In this document: positions 53,296 to 62,160 of the stretch, piece by piece | Position numbering within the stretch: position 1 is the stretch's first letter | Layout of the letters: every line of letters starts with the position of its first letter | From: Bacteroidota bacterium | Lineage (GTDB): Bacteria > Bacteroidota > Bacteroidia > Sphingobacteriales > Sphingobacteriaceae | Assembly (NCBI GenBank): GCA_023450085.1 | Contig: JAEXHI010000031.1 | Location: forward strand, 248,001-312,000 | Length of the DNA: 64,000 nt | Reading direction: 5' to 3' | Made by a program: the position numbers and the translations under genes | The notes under the pieces: model-generated | What the model was told of the DNA's origin: nothing | What the model saw: only the letters and a program-made list of their open reading frames with translations | The model's database searches: none

Positions 53296-54465
53296 TTATT
53301 CTTTGGTCTTGTCTACCGCAAATTTATAAGTAGTACTTGTAGTGTAGGTTTGACCAGGTTTTAAAACCGTCGACGGGAAGTTAGGTTGATTTGGAGAATC
53401 AGGGAAATGTTGGGTTTCTAAGCAAAAAGCTGATCTAAAAGGGTATGACTTACCACCTTTCCCATCTTTATCAGCGCCTGTTAGGAAGTTACCACTATAA
53501 AACTGGAGCCCTGGTTCAGTGGTATACACGTTCATCACAATACCCGTTTTAAAACTTCTAACACTGGCCACTGGGGTGCTGCCGTCATTTTTGTTCAATA
53601 CAAAATTATGGTCGTAACCTTTTCCACTTTTCAATTGCTCATTTGCGGCTTCAATATCCTTACCAATCACTTTTGGCGTAGTAAAATCAAAAGGTGTTCC
53701 CTTAACTGGTTCAATTTTACCCGTAGGGATTAAGGTTTGGTCTACCGGTGTATACCCATCTGCGTCTATGTGCAGTTTATGATCAAGAATACTTCCATCA
53801 CCCTCTCCATTAAGGTTAAAGTAAGCATGATTGGTTAGGTTTAAGATGGTTTCTTTATCTGTTGTTGCCGAGTAATCTATTTTTACGCTGTTGTCGTCTG
53901 TTAAAGTATATACCACTTTCACGTTTACATTACCGGGATATCCTGCTTCACCATCTTTAGAAAAATAGCTCATTTCTAGGTGCTGCCCATCCAATTGTTT
54001 AGCATCCCACACTTTGGCATAAAAACCATCTGTTCCACCATGCAAGGTATTTACCCCGTCGTTTAATTGTAATTGGTATGTATTTTCAGCAAGGCTAAAT
54101 TTACCTTTCGCAATGCGATTGCCATATCGGCCAATAATTGCCCCAAAAAATGGCTCGCCTTTCTTTTGAAATGATTTGAGGCTGTCGTAACCCAACACTA
54201 CATCAGTAAGAATGTGGTCTCTGCTGGGAACGATAAGCGACACTATCCTAGCGCCATAATTGGTCACATATAATTTTGCACCATTTTTATTAGCAAGTTG
54301 AAATAGCTTTGTTTCTTTTCCTTGTACCTTTGCCGAATATGCAGAAGTATCAAGCTGTACGACTTGCGATTTATTTTCTAAAGCGGTTTTCTCTTCTTTT
54401 TGATTAGCTGTACAAGAAAAAAGCAGACATATGGCTGCTAAGTAGGTTAAGGTTGGTTTTATCAT
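53296..54465 (-). CDS. Aldose 1-epimerase (mutarotase) lipoprotein
   Basis: The 389-residue product has a lipoprotein signal (MIKPTLTYLAAICLLFSC, lipobox LLFSC) and the GalM fold: FQLANKNGAKLYVTNYGARI, FFGAIIGRYGNRIAKGKFSL, NLTNHAYFNLNGEGDGSIL with the catalytic His and FCLETQHFPDSPNQPNFP with the catalytic Glu. It interconverts alpha and beta anomers of galactose, arabinose or similar sugars released by the PUL enzymes, probably in the periplasm. It is divergent from the regulator and has its own terminator. Confidence 0.9.
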   Translation of the reverse strand: MIKPTLTYLAAICLLFSCTANQKEEKTALENKSQVVQLDTSAYSAKVQGKETKLFQLANKNGAKLYVTNYGARIVSLIVPSRDHILTDVVLGYDSLKSFQKKGEPFFGAIIGRYGNRIAKGKFSLAENTYQLQLNDGVNTLHGGTDGFYAKVWDAKQLDGQHLEMSYFSKDGEAGYPGNVNVKVVYTLTDDNSVKIDYSATTDKETILNLTNHAYFNLNGEGDGSILDHKLHIDADGYTPVDQTLIPTGKIEPVKGTPFDFTTPKVIGKDIEAANEQLKSGKGYDHNFVLNKNDGSTPVASVRSFKTGIVMNVYTTEPGLQFYSGNFLTGADKDGKGGKSYPFRSAFCLETQHFPDSPNQPNFPSTVLKPGQTYTTSTTYKFAVDKTKE

Positions 54466-54514
54466 CTGATATATTTGGTTGATTTCCGTTAGGACTAAAC
54501 TAATAAAAATAAAT

Positions 54515-54531
54515 TAAACGTCAAATCAACA
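54515..54531 (-). promoter_or_regulatory. Candidate operator box between mutarotase and regulator genes
   Basis: The 17 bases are identical to those at 53168-53184 and lie 50 bases upstream of the mutarotase ATG and 117 bases before the regulator. On the minus strand the box is followed by TAGTTTAG, which matches the -7 element TAnnTTTG at all but one of its fixed positions. Placement next to the regulator gene also suits autoregulation. Confidence 0.6.
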
Positions 54532-54647
54532 TTTTTTTAGCAACATTTTGCTCAATTTAGATTTTTATTAATTTTTAAAGTATTATCTTCAAATTTGGTT
54601 TTATATACAGCATGTAACACCAAAGAGCATAACCTTATCTAACTTTT

Positions 54648-55364
54648 ATGACAGCACTCAATAAATATCAAAACCAGAAACGCATTCTAGTAGCTGTAGA
54701 CTGTATTATTTTTGGTTATGATGGTGAACAATTAAAAATCCTTTTGATTAAAAGGGCAATGGAGCCTCAAAAGGATCAATGGAGTTTGATGGGAGGATTT
54801 ATTGAACCCAATGAAAATTTGTATGGTGCCGCCGAAAGAATCTTATTTAACAGTACGGGCTTAAAGAAGGTTTATCTAGAACAACTCAAATCTTTTGGTG
54901 ATCCAGAGCGAGATCCGATGGAGCGAACCATATCCGTGGCTTATTTTGCCCTGATAGATATCAATAAATACAGGGAACAAATTAGTGATACCCACCATGC
55001 CGAGTGGTTTTTAATCCAAGAGGCTCCAAAATTGATTTTCGACCACGATGATATGGTAGAAAAGGCCAAAAAACGTATCCGATACAAAGCGGCTTTTCAC
55101 CCTATATTATTTGAATTATTACCTAAAAAATTCACCATTCCGCAATTACAAAATTTGTATGAGCAGGTTTACAATGCCAAAATTGATAACCGAAACTTTA
55201 TCAGGAAAGTAAACTCCACTGGGCTTTTGATCAAATTGGCAGAGAAAGACAAATCAAGCTCTAAAAGAGGTGCTTTTTACTATGAGCTTGACATGAATAA
55301 GTACAGGGCGAAATTCCAATCGTTTATCAACTTTATTCCAAACCCTGAGAATTTTATCCTGTAA
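54648..55364 (+). CDS. Nudix-domain transcriptional regulator, AraR/NrtR type
   Basis: The 238-residue protein has an N-terminal Nudix domain (10-150) and a C-terminal winged helix (about 150-225: FTIPQLQNLYEQVYNAKIDN and RNFIRKVNSTGLL). The Nudix box is broken: GGFIEPNENLYGAAERIL lacks the paired Glu of REUxEE, so hydrolysis is unlikely and the domain should bind a ligand. In Bacteroides the homologous AraR senses L-arabinose and represses arabinose genes. It is the only plus-strand gene in the PUL and probably controls it through the shared 17-base box. Confidence 0.85.
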   Translation: MTALNKYQNQKRILVAVDCIIFGYDGEQLKILLIKRAMEPQKDQWSLMGGFIEPNENLYGAAERILFNSTGLKKVYLEQLKSFGDPERDPMERTISVAYFALIDINKYREQISDTHHAEWFLIQEAPKLIFDHDDMVEKAKKRIRYKAAFHPILFELLPKKFTIPQLQNLYEQVYNAKIDNRNFIRKVNSTGLLIKLAEKDKSSSKRGAFYYELDMNKYRAKFQSFINFIPNPENFIL

Positions 55365-55385
55365 GCCAGTTTGGCTTTTAAGGCA

Positions 55386-55424
55386 AAAACAAAGGCCCAT
55401 TCCGACGGAATGGGCCTTTGTTTT
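55386..55424. terminator. Bidirectional intrinsic terminator
   Basis: A 19-base perfect stem (55386-55404 with 55406-55424) has GC-rich centre ggcccattccg and A/T runs at the outer ends, as suits termination on both strands. It lies 22 bases after the regulator stop and downstream of the convergent large GH128-like gene. Confidence 0.85.
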
Positions 55425-55441
55425 GATGGATTAGCAGTACA

Positions 55442-55473
55442 AAACCAGCCTTCTGTTTATGGAAGACTGGTTT
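55442..55473 (-). terminator. Hairpin after the GH128-like gene
   Basis: The arms aaaccagccttc (55442-55453) and gaagactggttt (55462-55473) pair with one mismatch. It lies 8 bases after the stop codon on the minus strand and is followed by TTTTG, so it is a likely terminator. Confidence 0.6.
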
Positions 55474-55480
55474 CATCTCA

Positions 55481-58400
55481 TCATTTTATGATCAACTTAT
55501 GGTTCACTATATTTCTGTTTCCTTCTAAAATCTGTAAGGTATAAACTGCTTGTGGTAACGTTGGTAAATCAATTTTACCGTTCAATACTTTACCAGTCGC
55601 AACTTTTTGGCCTAACACATTCAACAAAACATAGGAATGGGTTTTGCTAGTTTCCAATCCGGATACCTGTACGTAATTAGAAGCTGGATTAGGGAAGATT
55701 GAGATATTAAGCTCATTAAGGTCGTTTTTCACGACTTCAATCTTCGAGTAGTCAAAATCGTTATTTAAATCTACCTGTTTTAAGCGGTAATAGTTGTAGC
55801 CGCTTAATGGCCTTTTATCTGTAAATGAGTAGCTGTTCAAGGTACTGGCATTACCTTTAGCCAATACTTCTCCAATAGAAATAAAGTTAACTCCGTCTGT
55901 ACTTCTTTCTACCACAAAATTGCGACTATTTTTTTCCGATAGAGTTTCCCATTGCAAAAGCACTTCGGTATTACTTTGCTTTTTAGCCTTAAAGTTACTC
56001 AACTCAACGGGTAATACTGTGGCATTTGCCAATGTTTGTATATCCTGCAAAGAAAGTGCATTGTTATAGATTCTAAAATCATCATAAACATGATCGCTGT
56101 AGGGGTCAGATGGCCATTGCGACCTGCCCAAATAGTTTTGGGTAGTAAAGCCCATATCCGAAGGTTTTACCGTGGCGCTGTTTTCCGTAAATATCAACTG
56201 TCCATTTACGTAAACTTTCAACTGCGTGCCTTGTTGCGAAACAGCAACATGCACCCACTGATCCAATGGCAATACATAAGGAATATCCTGCTGATAGGTT
56301 CCTGCTGGACAAGTAATTTTGTATCTCATTGCCGTAGCACTTTGTCTCGGAATCAACACCATGAAAGTGCCTGTTCCAGAACCAAAATCAAAAATACGTG
56401 TATTGGTGCCTTGGTTAGCTGGAAGTTTTACCCATGTAGCAACGGTAAAATCGCTCAAAGTACTCACCACGCCTTGAGGTAACTGTACATAAGAACTTGC
56501 TGATTTTACTAGCGTAATGGCCGAAGAACCACCATCTTTACCTGCTGTCCACGTAGGCGAATTGCTTAATGTACCGTGGTAACCGCCCCAAACATCATAG
56601 GTTTTAGTACCAGTATTTTCGTCAAAAGCGAGATGTAAGTGTTGACCCAAAACTGGCTCGGCATTTAGTACGGTAGATTCAGGGCTCCTTCCTGCGCTGT
56701 TATGCGCCACTACTTTGTAATAGTAAGTGGTTCCGTTGGCCCTGCCTGTATCTTCATACCTTACGGCATCCACATCGGTAGCAATAGCTGTGTAAGTTCC
56801 ATTAGCGGTTGAAGACCGCAGAATATCATATTTGGTATCGTACTGAAAATCCCAAGTCAATGTAGCTTTGGTATCGCCTGATGCGATGCGTAAATTTTCA
56901 ACCCCTGTTGGCACTACCAAAGCCGGTGTTTTTAAATGTACGGTCACTGAAGGCACGCTCTCTCCTGCGGAGTTTAACGAAGTAACTACATAATAATAAT
57001 CCGTATTAGGATCCAAATTTTCATCCAGATAGGTAAGCACCGTAGTATTTGCCGCAATGGTAGTAAATGGCCCCGCAGCATTTAACGAGCGTTTTAAGGT
57101 ATACGATCTTGCCGCTGTACTGGCAGTCCATGTTAATTTTAATTTTGAAGAAGAAATGATTTCTCCACTAAATGACGTTGGTGCTTGAGGAACTACATCT
57201 CTTACGATCACATGTACCACAGAGTATACAAAGTTCACCCCATCTTTATCATAAGCAGCTAACCTATAGGATGCCTTATTGAAAACATCATCTTCATAGG
57301 TCATCTGCCCACTAGCCGTATAGGTTGTAAATTCCTGTATAGGGATGAAGTCGGCATCCGTTCCATCTATTTTCCGTTCCAAAACGTACTTGCTACCCAA
57401 CTCTCCATTAATATCATTCCATCTCAATACCACCCTCGCAAAATTATCAGCTTTAATAGCGCTATAGATGTAAGGAGCTGATAATTTCCAAGTATGTAAA
57501 AATGCCTTCTGCGGATTATAAGCGATGTCAGATTTATTGGCGGCATAATATTTACCGGCAAGGGTAAGCGTATCAGCCAATACCATTGCTCTTTTATCCT
57601 GTACCCAATCGTAAATGGCATATCGCTCTACAAAGGAAGCCGTATCTAATACATTTAAAATTCCTTTGATATCTTCATATTGTTTTTGAAATTGTGCCGT
57701 TTGGTCTGTTGGCCAAGTTTCTGTAGTCCAGTTGGCACCATTGTTCCATTCGGTAATCCAAATTGGCCTTTTGTATTTGTCGTAAATTGCCTTAAGGTCG
57801 CTATACCAAGAGGCTGGAGATTTTCCGCCCCAGTAGGCATGAATGGCGATAAAATCTACACGGTAGTTCAATGAATCTACCTTTTTCATAAAGTTTGGCA
57901 ACCAGTCTCTGGTATGTACCGCAGGTGCAGGCGAACCAATACGCAACCCAGATTTCATCATGTCTGGCCATTGTCTAATAGCCTCTTCCACGGTCATATT
58001 TGATTGATCTGCTTGATCAGGTTCGTTAAAACCTAATAGATGCGTTACGTCGCTTTTAGTATTGATGCTCTCCCATGACGGCCAACCAGCATTTTGCCTA
58101 ATAGCCTCATATTTATAGTCGGTAGCAGAAGCACCTGCAATGTTCCAGTCGTAATACCAAGTAGCATTTAATTTAGCTGGCGACCAACCCGCTTTTCCTT
58201 TTTTGCTTACCCAATCCCATCTAAATACTCTGATAAAAGAAATCTTAGCGTTAAGCTCAGCAGGTAGTGTATTCACCACCAAGTCCTCGTCGTTGGCAAT
58301 AAACACTCGGCTATATCCTGTTCCGTCAGGATTGTTAGCTACCGTAGCCATATAACCTCTTTTGAGTTTGAATGATTTAATGGCATTATCAAACTCGGCC

Positions 58401-59914
58401 AAGTTATTATGATAAGTTTGTACAGCCAATGTTTTGGAAGTTCCCCCTAAACTGGCATCTGAAAATACTTGCAATGCCGATTGATCAGTTAAGTTACCGT
58501 TTGGAATAATTACCGAACCATCTTTATAGATAGAGATTCTTGCATTTACATTGTTCAATATTGGTGCACCATTGATGGTAATTTTATCTAACCAATTACT
58601 GATGACTACGGAAGGTTTCACATGATCTAAAAACAACCAAGCATCATTAGAATTTAAGGCGATGGATGAATTGAGCATCGGGGTTGGATCTCCCGTAAAA
58701 TGAACATCTGTTTTTCCTGGGACGATAAAATCGGTATCGAAACTCACTGGCAATTTTACAACACTACCTGTAAGTTGTACCGTTTTTCTGGTATTTGGAG
58801 TATAAGCAGCTGGAGCGTATGCGCCATCTTCGTAAGATACTGAGGATATTTCCATATCTACGGCACCATTGAGGTAATTTTTACCTATCAATAGCTGTGG
58901 ACTGATGGCCACTGTATTTAAAGACAAATCAGTAATGGAATATAGCCCCCATGCGCCTTTGAAAGTTAAATAGTATTGACCTGCTTCTGTTGTTGAGAAA
59001 GTAAGATTTCCTCGCGTTAGTGTTGCAGCAGTAGTGGAAGTGTTTAAAGTTTTAGAAGTGATAATTTCTGTTCCATCGTTCTTCTTACTTACACCAATGG
59101 TGATATTTCTTACATTATTGATGGTGTTAGACCAATAAGCATACAACAACGAAAAATCATAAGTCTTGTTCGCCTCTAAAGTAACTGGAAGTGTATAAGT
59201 GGCATTGCTGTAATTATCGTTATCCCAACGGATAAATAATATCCGACCATTATAAGTGGCACCATCATAAGTGTGTTTGTTGACGGTAGCATTTACATCT
59301 AAAAATCGTACACCAGCGCCACTATTGGTAGTATTCCAAGGCACCGTTCCTCCAGCGGCACCCCAGCCTATAGCCGTGGGTAATCCGGTGGTATTAGACC
59401 AATTGCTGACTAGGTTAGGGCCTTTTGAAACTACCGCATCTACTTCTACGTTACTGTCATTAACATCCCTAGAAGTAATCAGCCCTTTTGAGGCAATATG
59501 AGCTCCATTTTGATAAATATGTACGGTGTTCCCTTTTACCGCATACCTAAAGGTTTGTTCTTCGGCATTGTTTGAAGTACTTAAACCTGACGGAGTATTG
59601 AGCGGTGAAGTGAAATTTAGGCCGCTAGCGTCCAATGATGTCCTAAAACCCATCCCACCAGAAGATCGGGTATCTACATCCAATCCCCTACCTGTTACCG
59701 TATTTACTTTGGCTTTCACTTCCAACGAGTAATCTCCAACAGGATTAAATGGAAGTGTTAAAATATCCCTTTGGGAGGGATTACTGAATGTTTTTTGCCC
59801 ATTCAACTGTGTACTGAGCGTTGCTTTGACCGGCAGGTTGGGCACCTGCGCCATCAAATTCGAATGCACAAGGCATAGCAAAGCCAGTAAAAAGAAGAGT
59901 AAATTTCTTTTCAT
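55481..59914 (-). CDS. Multidomain GH128-like glycosidase with LamG and T9SS sorting domain
   Basis: The 1477-residue protein has a signal peptide (ending SNLMAQ), a beta-rich N-terminal part (about 25-520), a TIM barrel of the GH128/Asl1 type (about 545-810) with acid/base E631 in LLGFNEPDQA and nucleophile E722 in PIWITEWNNG, two fibronectin type III domains (about 910-990 and 995-1080), a LamG/concanavalin domain (about 1090-1290), a further beta domain and a type IX C-terminal sorting domain (about 1400-1477: ISIFPNPASNYVQVSG). It should be exported and anchored on the cell surface or released. GH128 members cut beta-1,3-glucan; here a beta-1,3-linked backbone is plausible. It follows susD by 223 bases. 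Confidence 0.8.
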   Translation of the reverse strand: MKRNLLFFLLALLCLVHSNLMAQVPNLPVKATLSTQLNGQKTFSNPSQRDILTLPFNPVGDYSLEVKAKVNTVTGRGLDVDTRSSGGMGFRTSLDASGLNFTSPLNTPSGLSTSNNAEEQTFRYAVKGNTVHIYQNGAHIASKGLITSRDVNDSNVEVDAVVSKGPNLVSNWSNTTGLPTAIGWGAAGGTVPWNTTNSGAGVRFLDVNATVNKHTYDGATYNGRILFIRWDNDNYSNATYTLPVTLEANKTYDFSLLYAYWSNTINNVRNITIGVSKKNDGTEIITSKTLNTSTTAATLTRGNLTFSTTEAGQYYLTFKGAWGLYSITDLSLNTVAISPQLLIGKNYLNGAVDMEISSVSYEDGAYAPAAYTPNTRKTVQLTGSVVKLPVSFDTDFIVPGKTDVHFTGDPTPMLNSSIALNSNDAWLFLDHVKPSVVISNWLDKITINGAPILNNVNARISIYKDGSVIIPNGNLTDQSALQVFSDASLGGTSKTLAVQTYHNNLAEFDNAIKSFKLKRGYMATVANNPDGTGYSRVFIANDEDLVVNTLPAELNAKISFIRVFRWDWVSKKGKAGWSPAKLNATWYYDWNIAGASATDYKYEAIRQNAGWPSWESINTKSDVTHLLGFNEPDQADQSNMTVEEAIRQWPDMMKSGLRIGSPAPAVHTRDWLPNFMKKVDSLNYRVDFIAIHAYWGGKSPASWYSDLKAIYDKYKRPIWITEWNNGANWTTETWPTDQTAQFQKQYEDIKGILNVLDTASFVERYAIYDWVQDKRAMVLADTLTLAGKYYAANKSDIAYNPQKAFLHTWKLSAPYIYSAIKADNFARVVLRWNDINGELGSKYVLERKIDGTDADFIPIQEFTTYTASGQMTYEDDVFNKASYRLAAYDKDGVNFVYSVVHVIVRDVVPQAPTSFSGEIISSSKLKLTWTASTAARSYTLKRSLNAAGPFTTIAANTTVLTYLDENLDPNTDYYYVVTSLNSAGESVPSVTVHLKTPALVVPTGVENLRIASGDTKATLTWDFQYDTKYDILRSSTANGTYTAIATDVDAVRYEDTGRANGTTYYYKVVAHNSAGRSPESTVLNAEPVLGQHLHLAFDENTGTKTYDVWGGYHGTLSNSPTWTAGKDGGSSAITLVKSASSYVQLPQGVVSTLSDFTVATWVKLPANQGTNTRIFDFGSGTGTFMVLIPRQSATAMRYKITCPAGTYQQDIPYVLPLDQWVHVAVSQQGTQLKVYVNGQLIFTENSATVKPSDMGFTTQNYLGRSQWPSDPYSDHVYDDFRIYNNALSLQDIQTLANATVLPVELSNFKAKKQSNTEVLLQWETLSEKNSRNFVVERSTDGVNFISIGEVLAKGNASTLNSYSFTDKRPLSGYNYYRLKQVDLNNDFDYSKIEVVKNDLNELNISIFPNPASNYVQVSGLETSKTHSYVLLNVLGQKVATGKVLNGKIDLPTLPQAVYTLQILEGNRNIVNHKLIIK

Positions 59915-60061
59915 TAGTTTTGAGTTTAAAAGGTTAATAAATCAGTACAGAGCGTACCTAGGTTTTACTTGGTTGATACCAACTTCATATGCATTTGCTT
60001 ATTTAATTGGGTTTAGGTTTTTAGTTACATTTCCTTGGTTCATAAGGCAGGTGTTGAGATA

Positions 60062-60092
60062 AACCAGCTTCCGCTACCAACGGAAGCCGGTT
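60062..60092 (-). terminator. Hairpin after susD
   Basis: The arms aaccagcttccg (60062-60073) and cggaagccggtt (60081-60092) pair with one mismatch around a 7-base loop, 45 bases after the susD stop. A T-rich tail is weak on the minus strand, so it may only attenuate read-through into the GH128-like gene. Confidence 0.55.
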
Positions 60093-60137
60093 AAAATTGA
60101 ATGTAACTTTTATACAAATGAGAGCGCCAAAGTATCT

Positions 60138-62156
60138 TTATTGTGTTTTATCCTCGTCGGCAACAGCTTCTTGCCAAGTAGACCATACAGAAACACCAGC
60201 ATTATAACCTGTGTATCCAAAATTTTGAGCAAGCTGACCTTTTTTATTCGCTGTAATGGCAGAATTAGGGATTGGCCAATATAAGTTTCTCTTATCTATT
60301 TTATAATTTAGGGTTCTGGCATTCGAAATTACCCCACCTCTATTATACATTTTACCTACGTTTACTACACGTTTGTACCAATAACTGCCGCCAGCTAAAT
60401 CAGTACCTTGAGATTTATCGTAGGTATTTACGTTGTAAATATTTCCCCACTCATCAGGTTTACCGCTTAATGCTAAACAGTAAGAAACCCTACTTAATTC
60501 CATATGGCGCCATTCTTCTAGATACAACTCTCTAGCACGTTCGTCCATAATATCACCAATAGTTACATTGGTATATAGGCGAGTACAATTTGCTCTCTTT
60601 CTTACTTCGTTTACATCATCAGCGGCTGATGCTGTTTCACCTAAGTAAAACTTAGCTTCAGCTCTTAACAAATAGGCTTCGGCCAAACGATATAAATACC
60701 AATCCCCAATACTTCCTTTACTCGCTCCTTGGTAGGCATTACTACCTAAGTTAGCTTCTTGCTCCACATCGGTGATGTAAAGTTTGTAATGAGGCCATTG
60801 GAAATAACTACGAATGGTATCTGTACATAAAATAGCGTTGGTAGTTGGGTGATATAAAACAACGTTTTGTCCACGATTAGGAGATCCTGCGGTTGAATAT
60901 TTCAAGTTTTCCATTTTCACCCAGTTACCAGAACTTGTGCTATGTCTAAGATCCGTAGCATCTTGCACACCGTTCACTACCCATAAATCATTTTGAGCAA
61001 AACCTGTTGGACGAATGGTACCAATACCACGTCCCAGTGCTCTACCATAATCTAAATCAGCACGGTAGTTGGCATTGTTACGAGCATAAAGATCCATTGC
61101 GTTTCCGCCAGATGGTGTTTTTAAGTTACCTGAATTATAAAGTGGAGAAAAAATACGCATGGTCGCAAAAGCGATATTTGACTCTACCCCACGATTAGGC
61201 ATCCCCATAATTACTTCTGTATTCGCAGAAATCAACTTATTTTCTGGACGATGTAAATCCCAAATCACATTTCTGGTGATGGTCCAAGTTGAAGGTTGAG
61301 CTCCAGGATAAAAAGTTCCGAAGTTATTTTTCATCAATGAGTAACCAGATTGATTAATCAAGATATCTGCTTGGTCCTTTGCTTTTTGATACTGACCAGT
61401 TGCCAAATAACATTTGATCAATAACATTCTACAAGCTCCTTTATTTACCATACCAATACTGGTCATATCTTTTTGCTCAGGTACCCATTGTACAGCATAC
61501 TCCATATCTTTGGTAATCATTTCCAAGATAGCTGCCTTTTTAGTGCTTTTATAATTTTGCTTAGGTACTTCCAGCAATTTAGTCACCAATGGCACATCTC
61601 CGTATTGAAAAACTAGTCCAAAATAACGATAAGCTCTATGGAAGTAAGCCCTACCTTTGTAGGCATTTTTAACCGCATCGCTTAAAGTGGTCACCTTATC
61701 TACATAAGAAATCACAGTATTTGCATACTTGATACCGCTGTAAGTTTCATCCCAGTAATGATTGATATAGTTACCATCATTACCACCTGGACCACCTGCG
61801 CCGCCATTAGGCTGCAAACCATCGGCGAAATTAAAGTTTACACTATTGCCATCTACGTCAGACTTTCCATACACTGCCAAGTCAGAAAACATGTACTCGG
61901 TTCCGATAACCACTGAGTTGGTATTTGCGGAAGTATTGGTCCAGTAAGAACGTAAATGCCTGTCGCTAATGGCCAATGCGGCCTTCAAACCAGATTCAGT
62001 GCTAAACGTAGCCTCTGGCTCAAATATTGAAAGTGGATCTGGTTTAAGGAAAGCTTTCTTGCACCCTCCCATAAACATTAAACTACCTATAGAAACTGAT
62101 AGCGTAAGTATTGATAAAGTTTTTTTGCTTTTATATTTAAATAAGTTCATAGCCAT
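60138..62156 (-). CDS. susD: SusD/RagB family glycan-binding lipoprotein
   Basis: The 672-residue lipoprotein (lipobox MFMGGC; M3 is an equally good start) has the SusD layout: AFLKPDPLSIFEPEATFSTE after the signal, TPR-like repeats (YKGRAYFHRAYRYFGLVFQY, RMLLIKCYLATGQYQKAKDQ) and the C-terminal LAEAYLLRAEAKFYLGETAS with a RELYLEEWRHMELSRV motif. It covers the SusC barrel at the cell surface and captures oligosaccharide. It starts 4 bases after the susC stop. The name follows the family and does not imply starch. Confidence 0.9.
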   Translation of the reverse strand: MAMNLFKYKSKKTLSILTLSVSIGSLMFMGGCKKAFLKPDPLSIFEPEATFSTESGLKAALAISDRHLRSYWTNTSANTNSVVIGTEYMFSDLAVYGKSDVDGNSVNFNFADGLQPNGGAGGPGGNDGNYINHYWDETYSGIKYANTVISYVDKVTTLSDAVKNAYKGRAYFHRAYRYFGLVFQYGDVPLVTKLLEVPKQNYKSTKKAAILEMITKDMEYAVQWVPEQKDMTSIGMVNKGACRMLLIKCYLATGQYQKAKDQADILINQSGYSLMKNNFGTFYPGAQPSTWTITRNVIWDLHRPENKLISANTEVIMGMPNRGVESNIAFATMRIFSPLYNSGNLKTPSGGNAMDLYARNNANYRADLDYGRALGRGIGTIRPTGFAQNDLWVVNGVQDATDLRHSTSSGNWVKMENLKYSTAGSPNRGQNVVLYHPTTNAILCTDTIRSYFQWPHYKLYITDVEQEANLGSNAYQGASKGSIGDWYLYRLAEAYLLRAEAKFYLGETASAADDVNEVRKRANCTRLYTNVTIGDIMDERARELYLEEWRHMELSRVSYCLALSGKPDEWGNIYNVNTYDKSQGTDLAGGSYWYKRVVNVGKMYNRGGVISNARTLNYKIDKRNLYWPIPNSAITANKKGQLAQNFGYTGYNAGVSVWSTWQEAVADEDKTQ

Positions 62157-62160
62157 TTTT

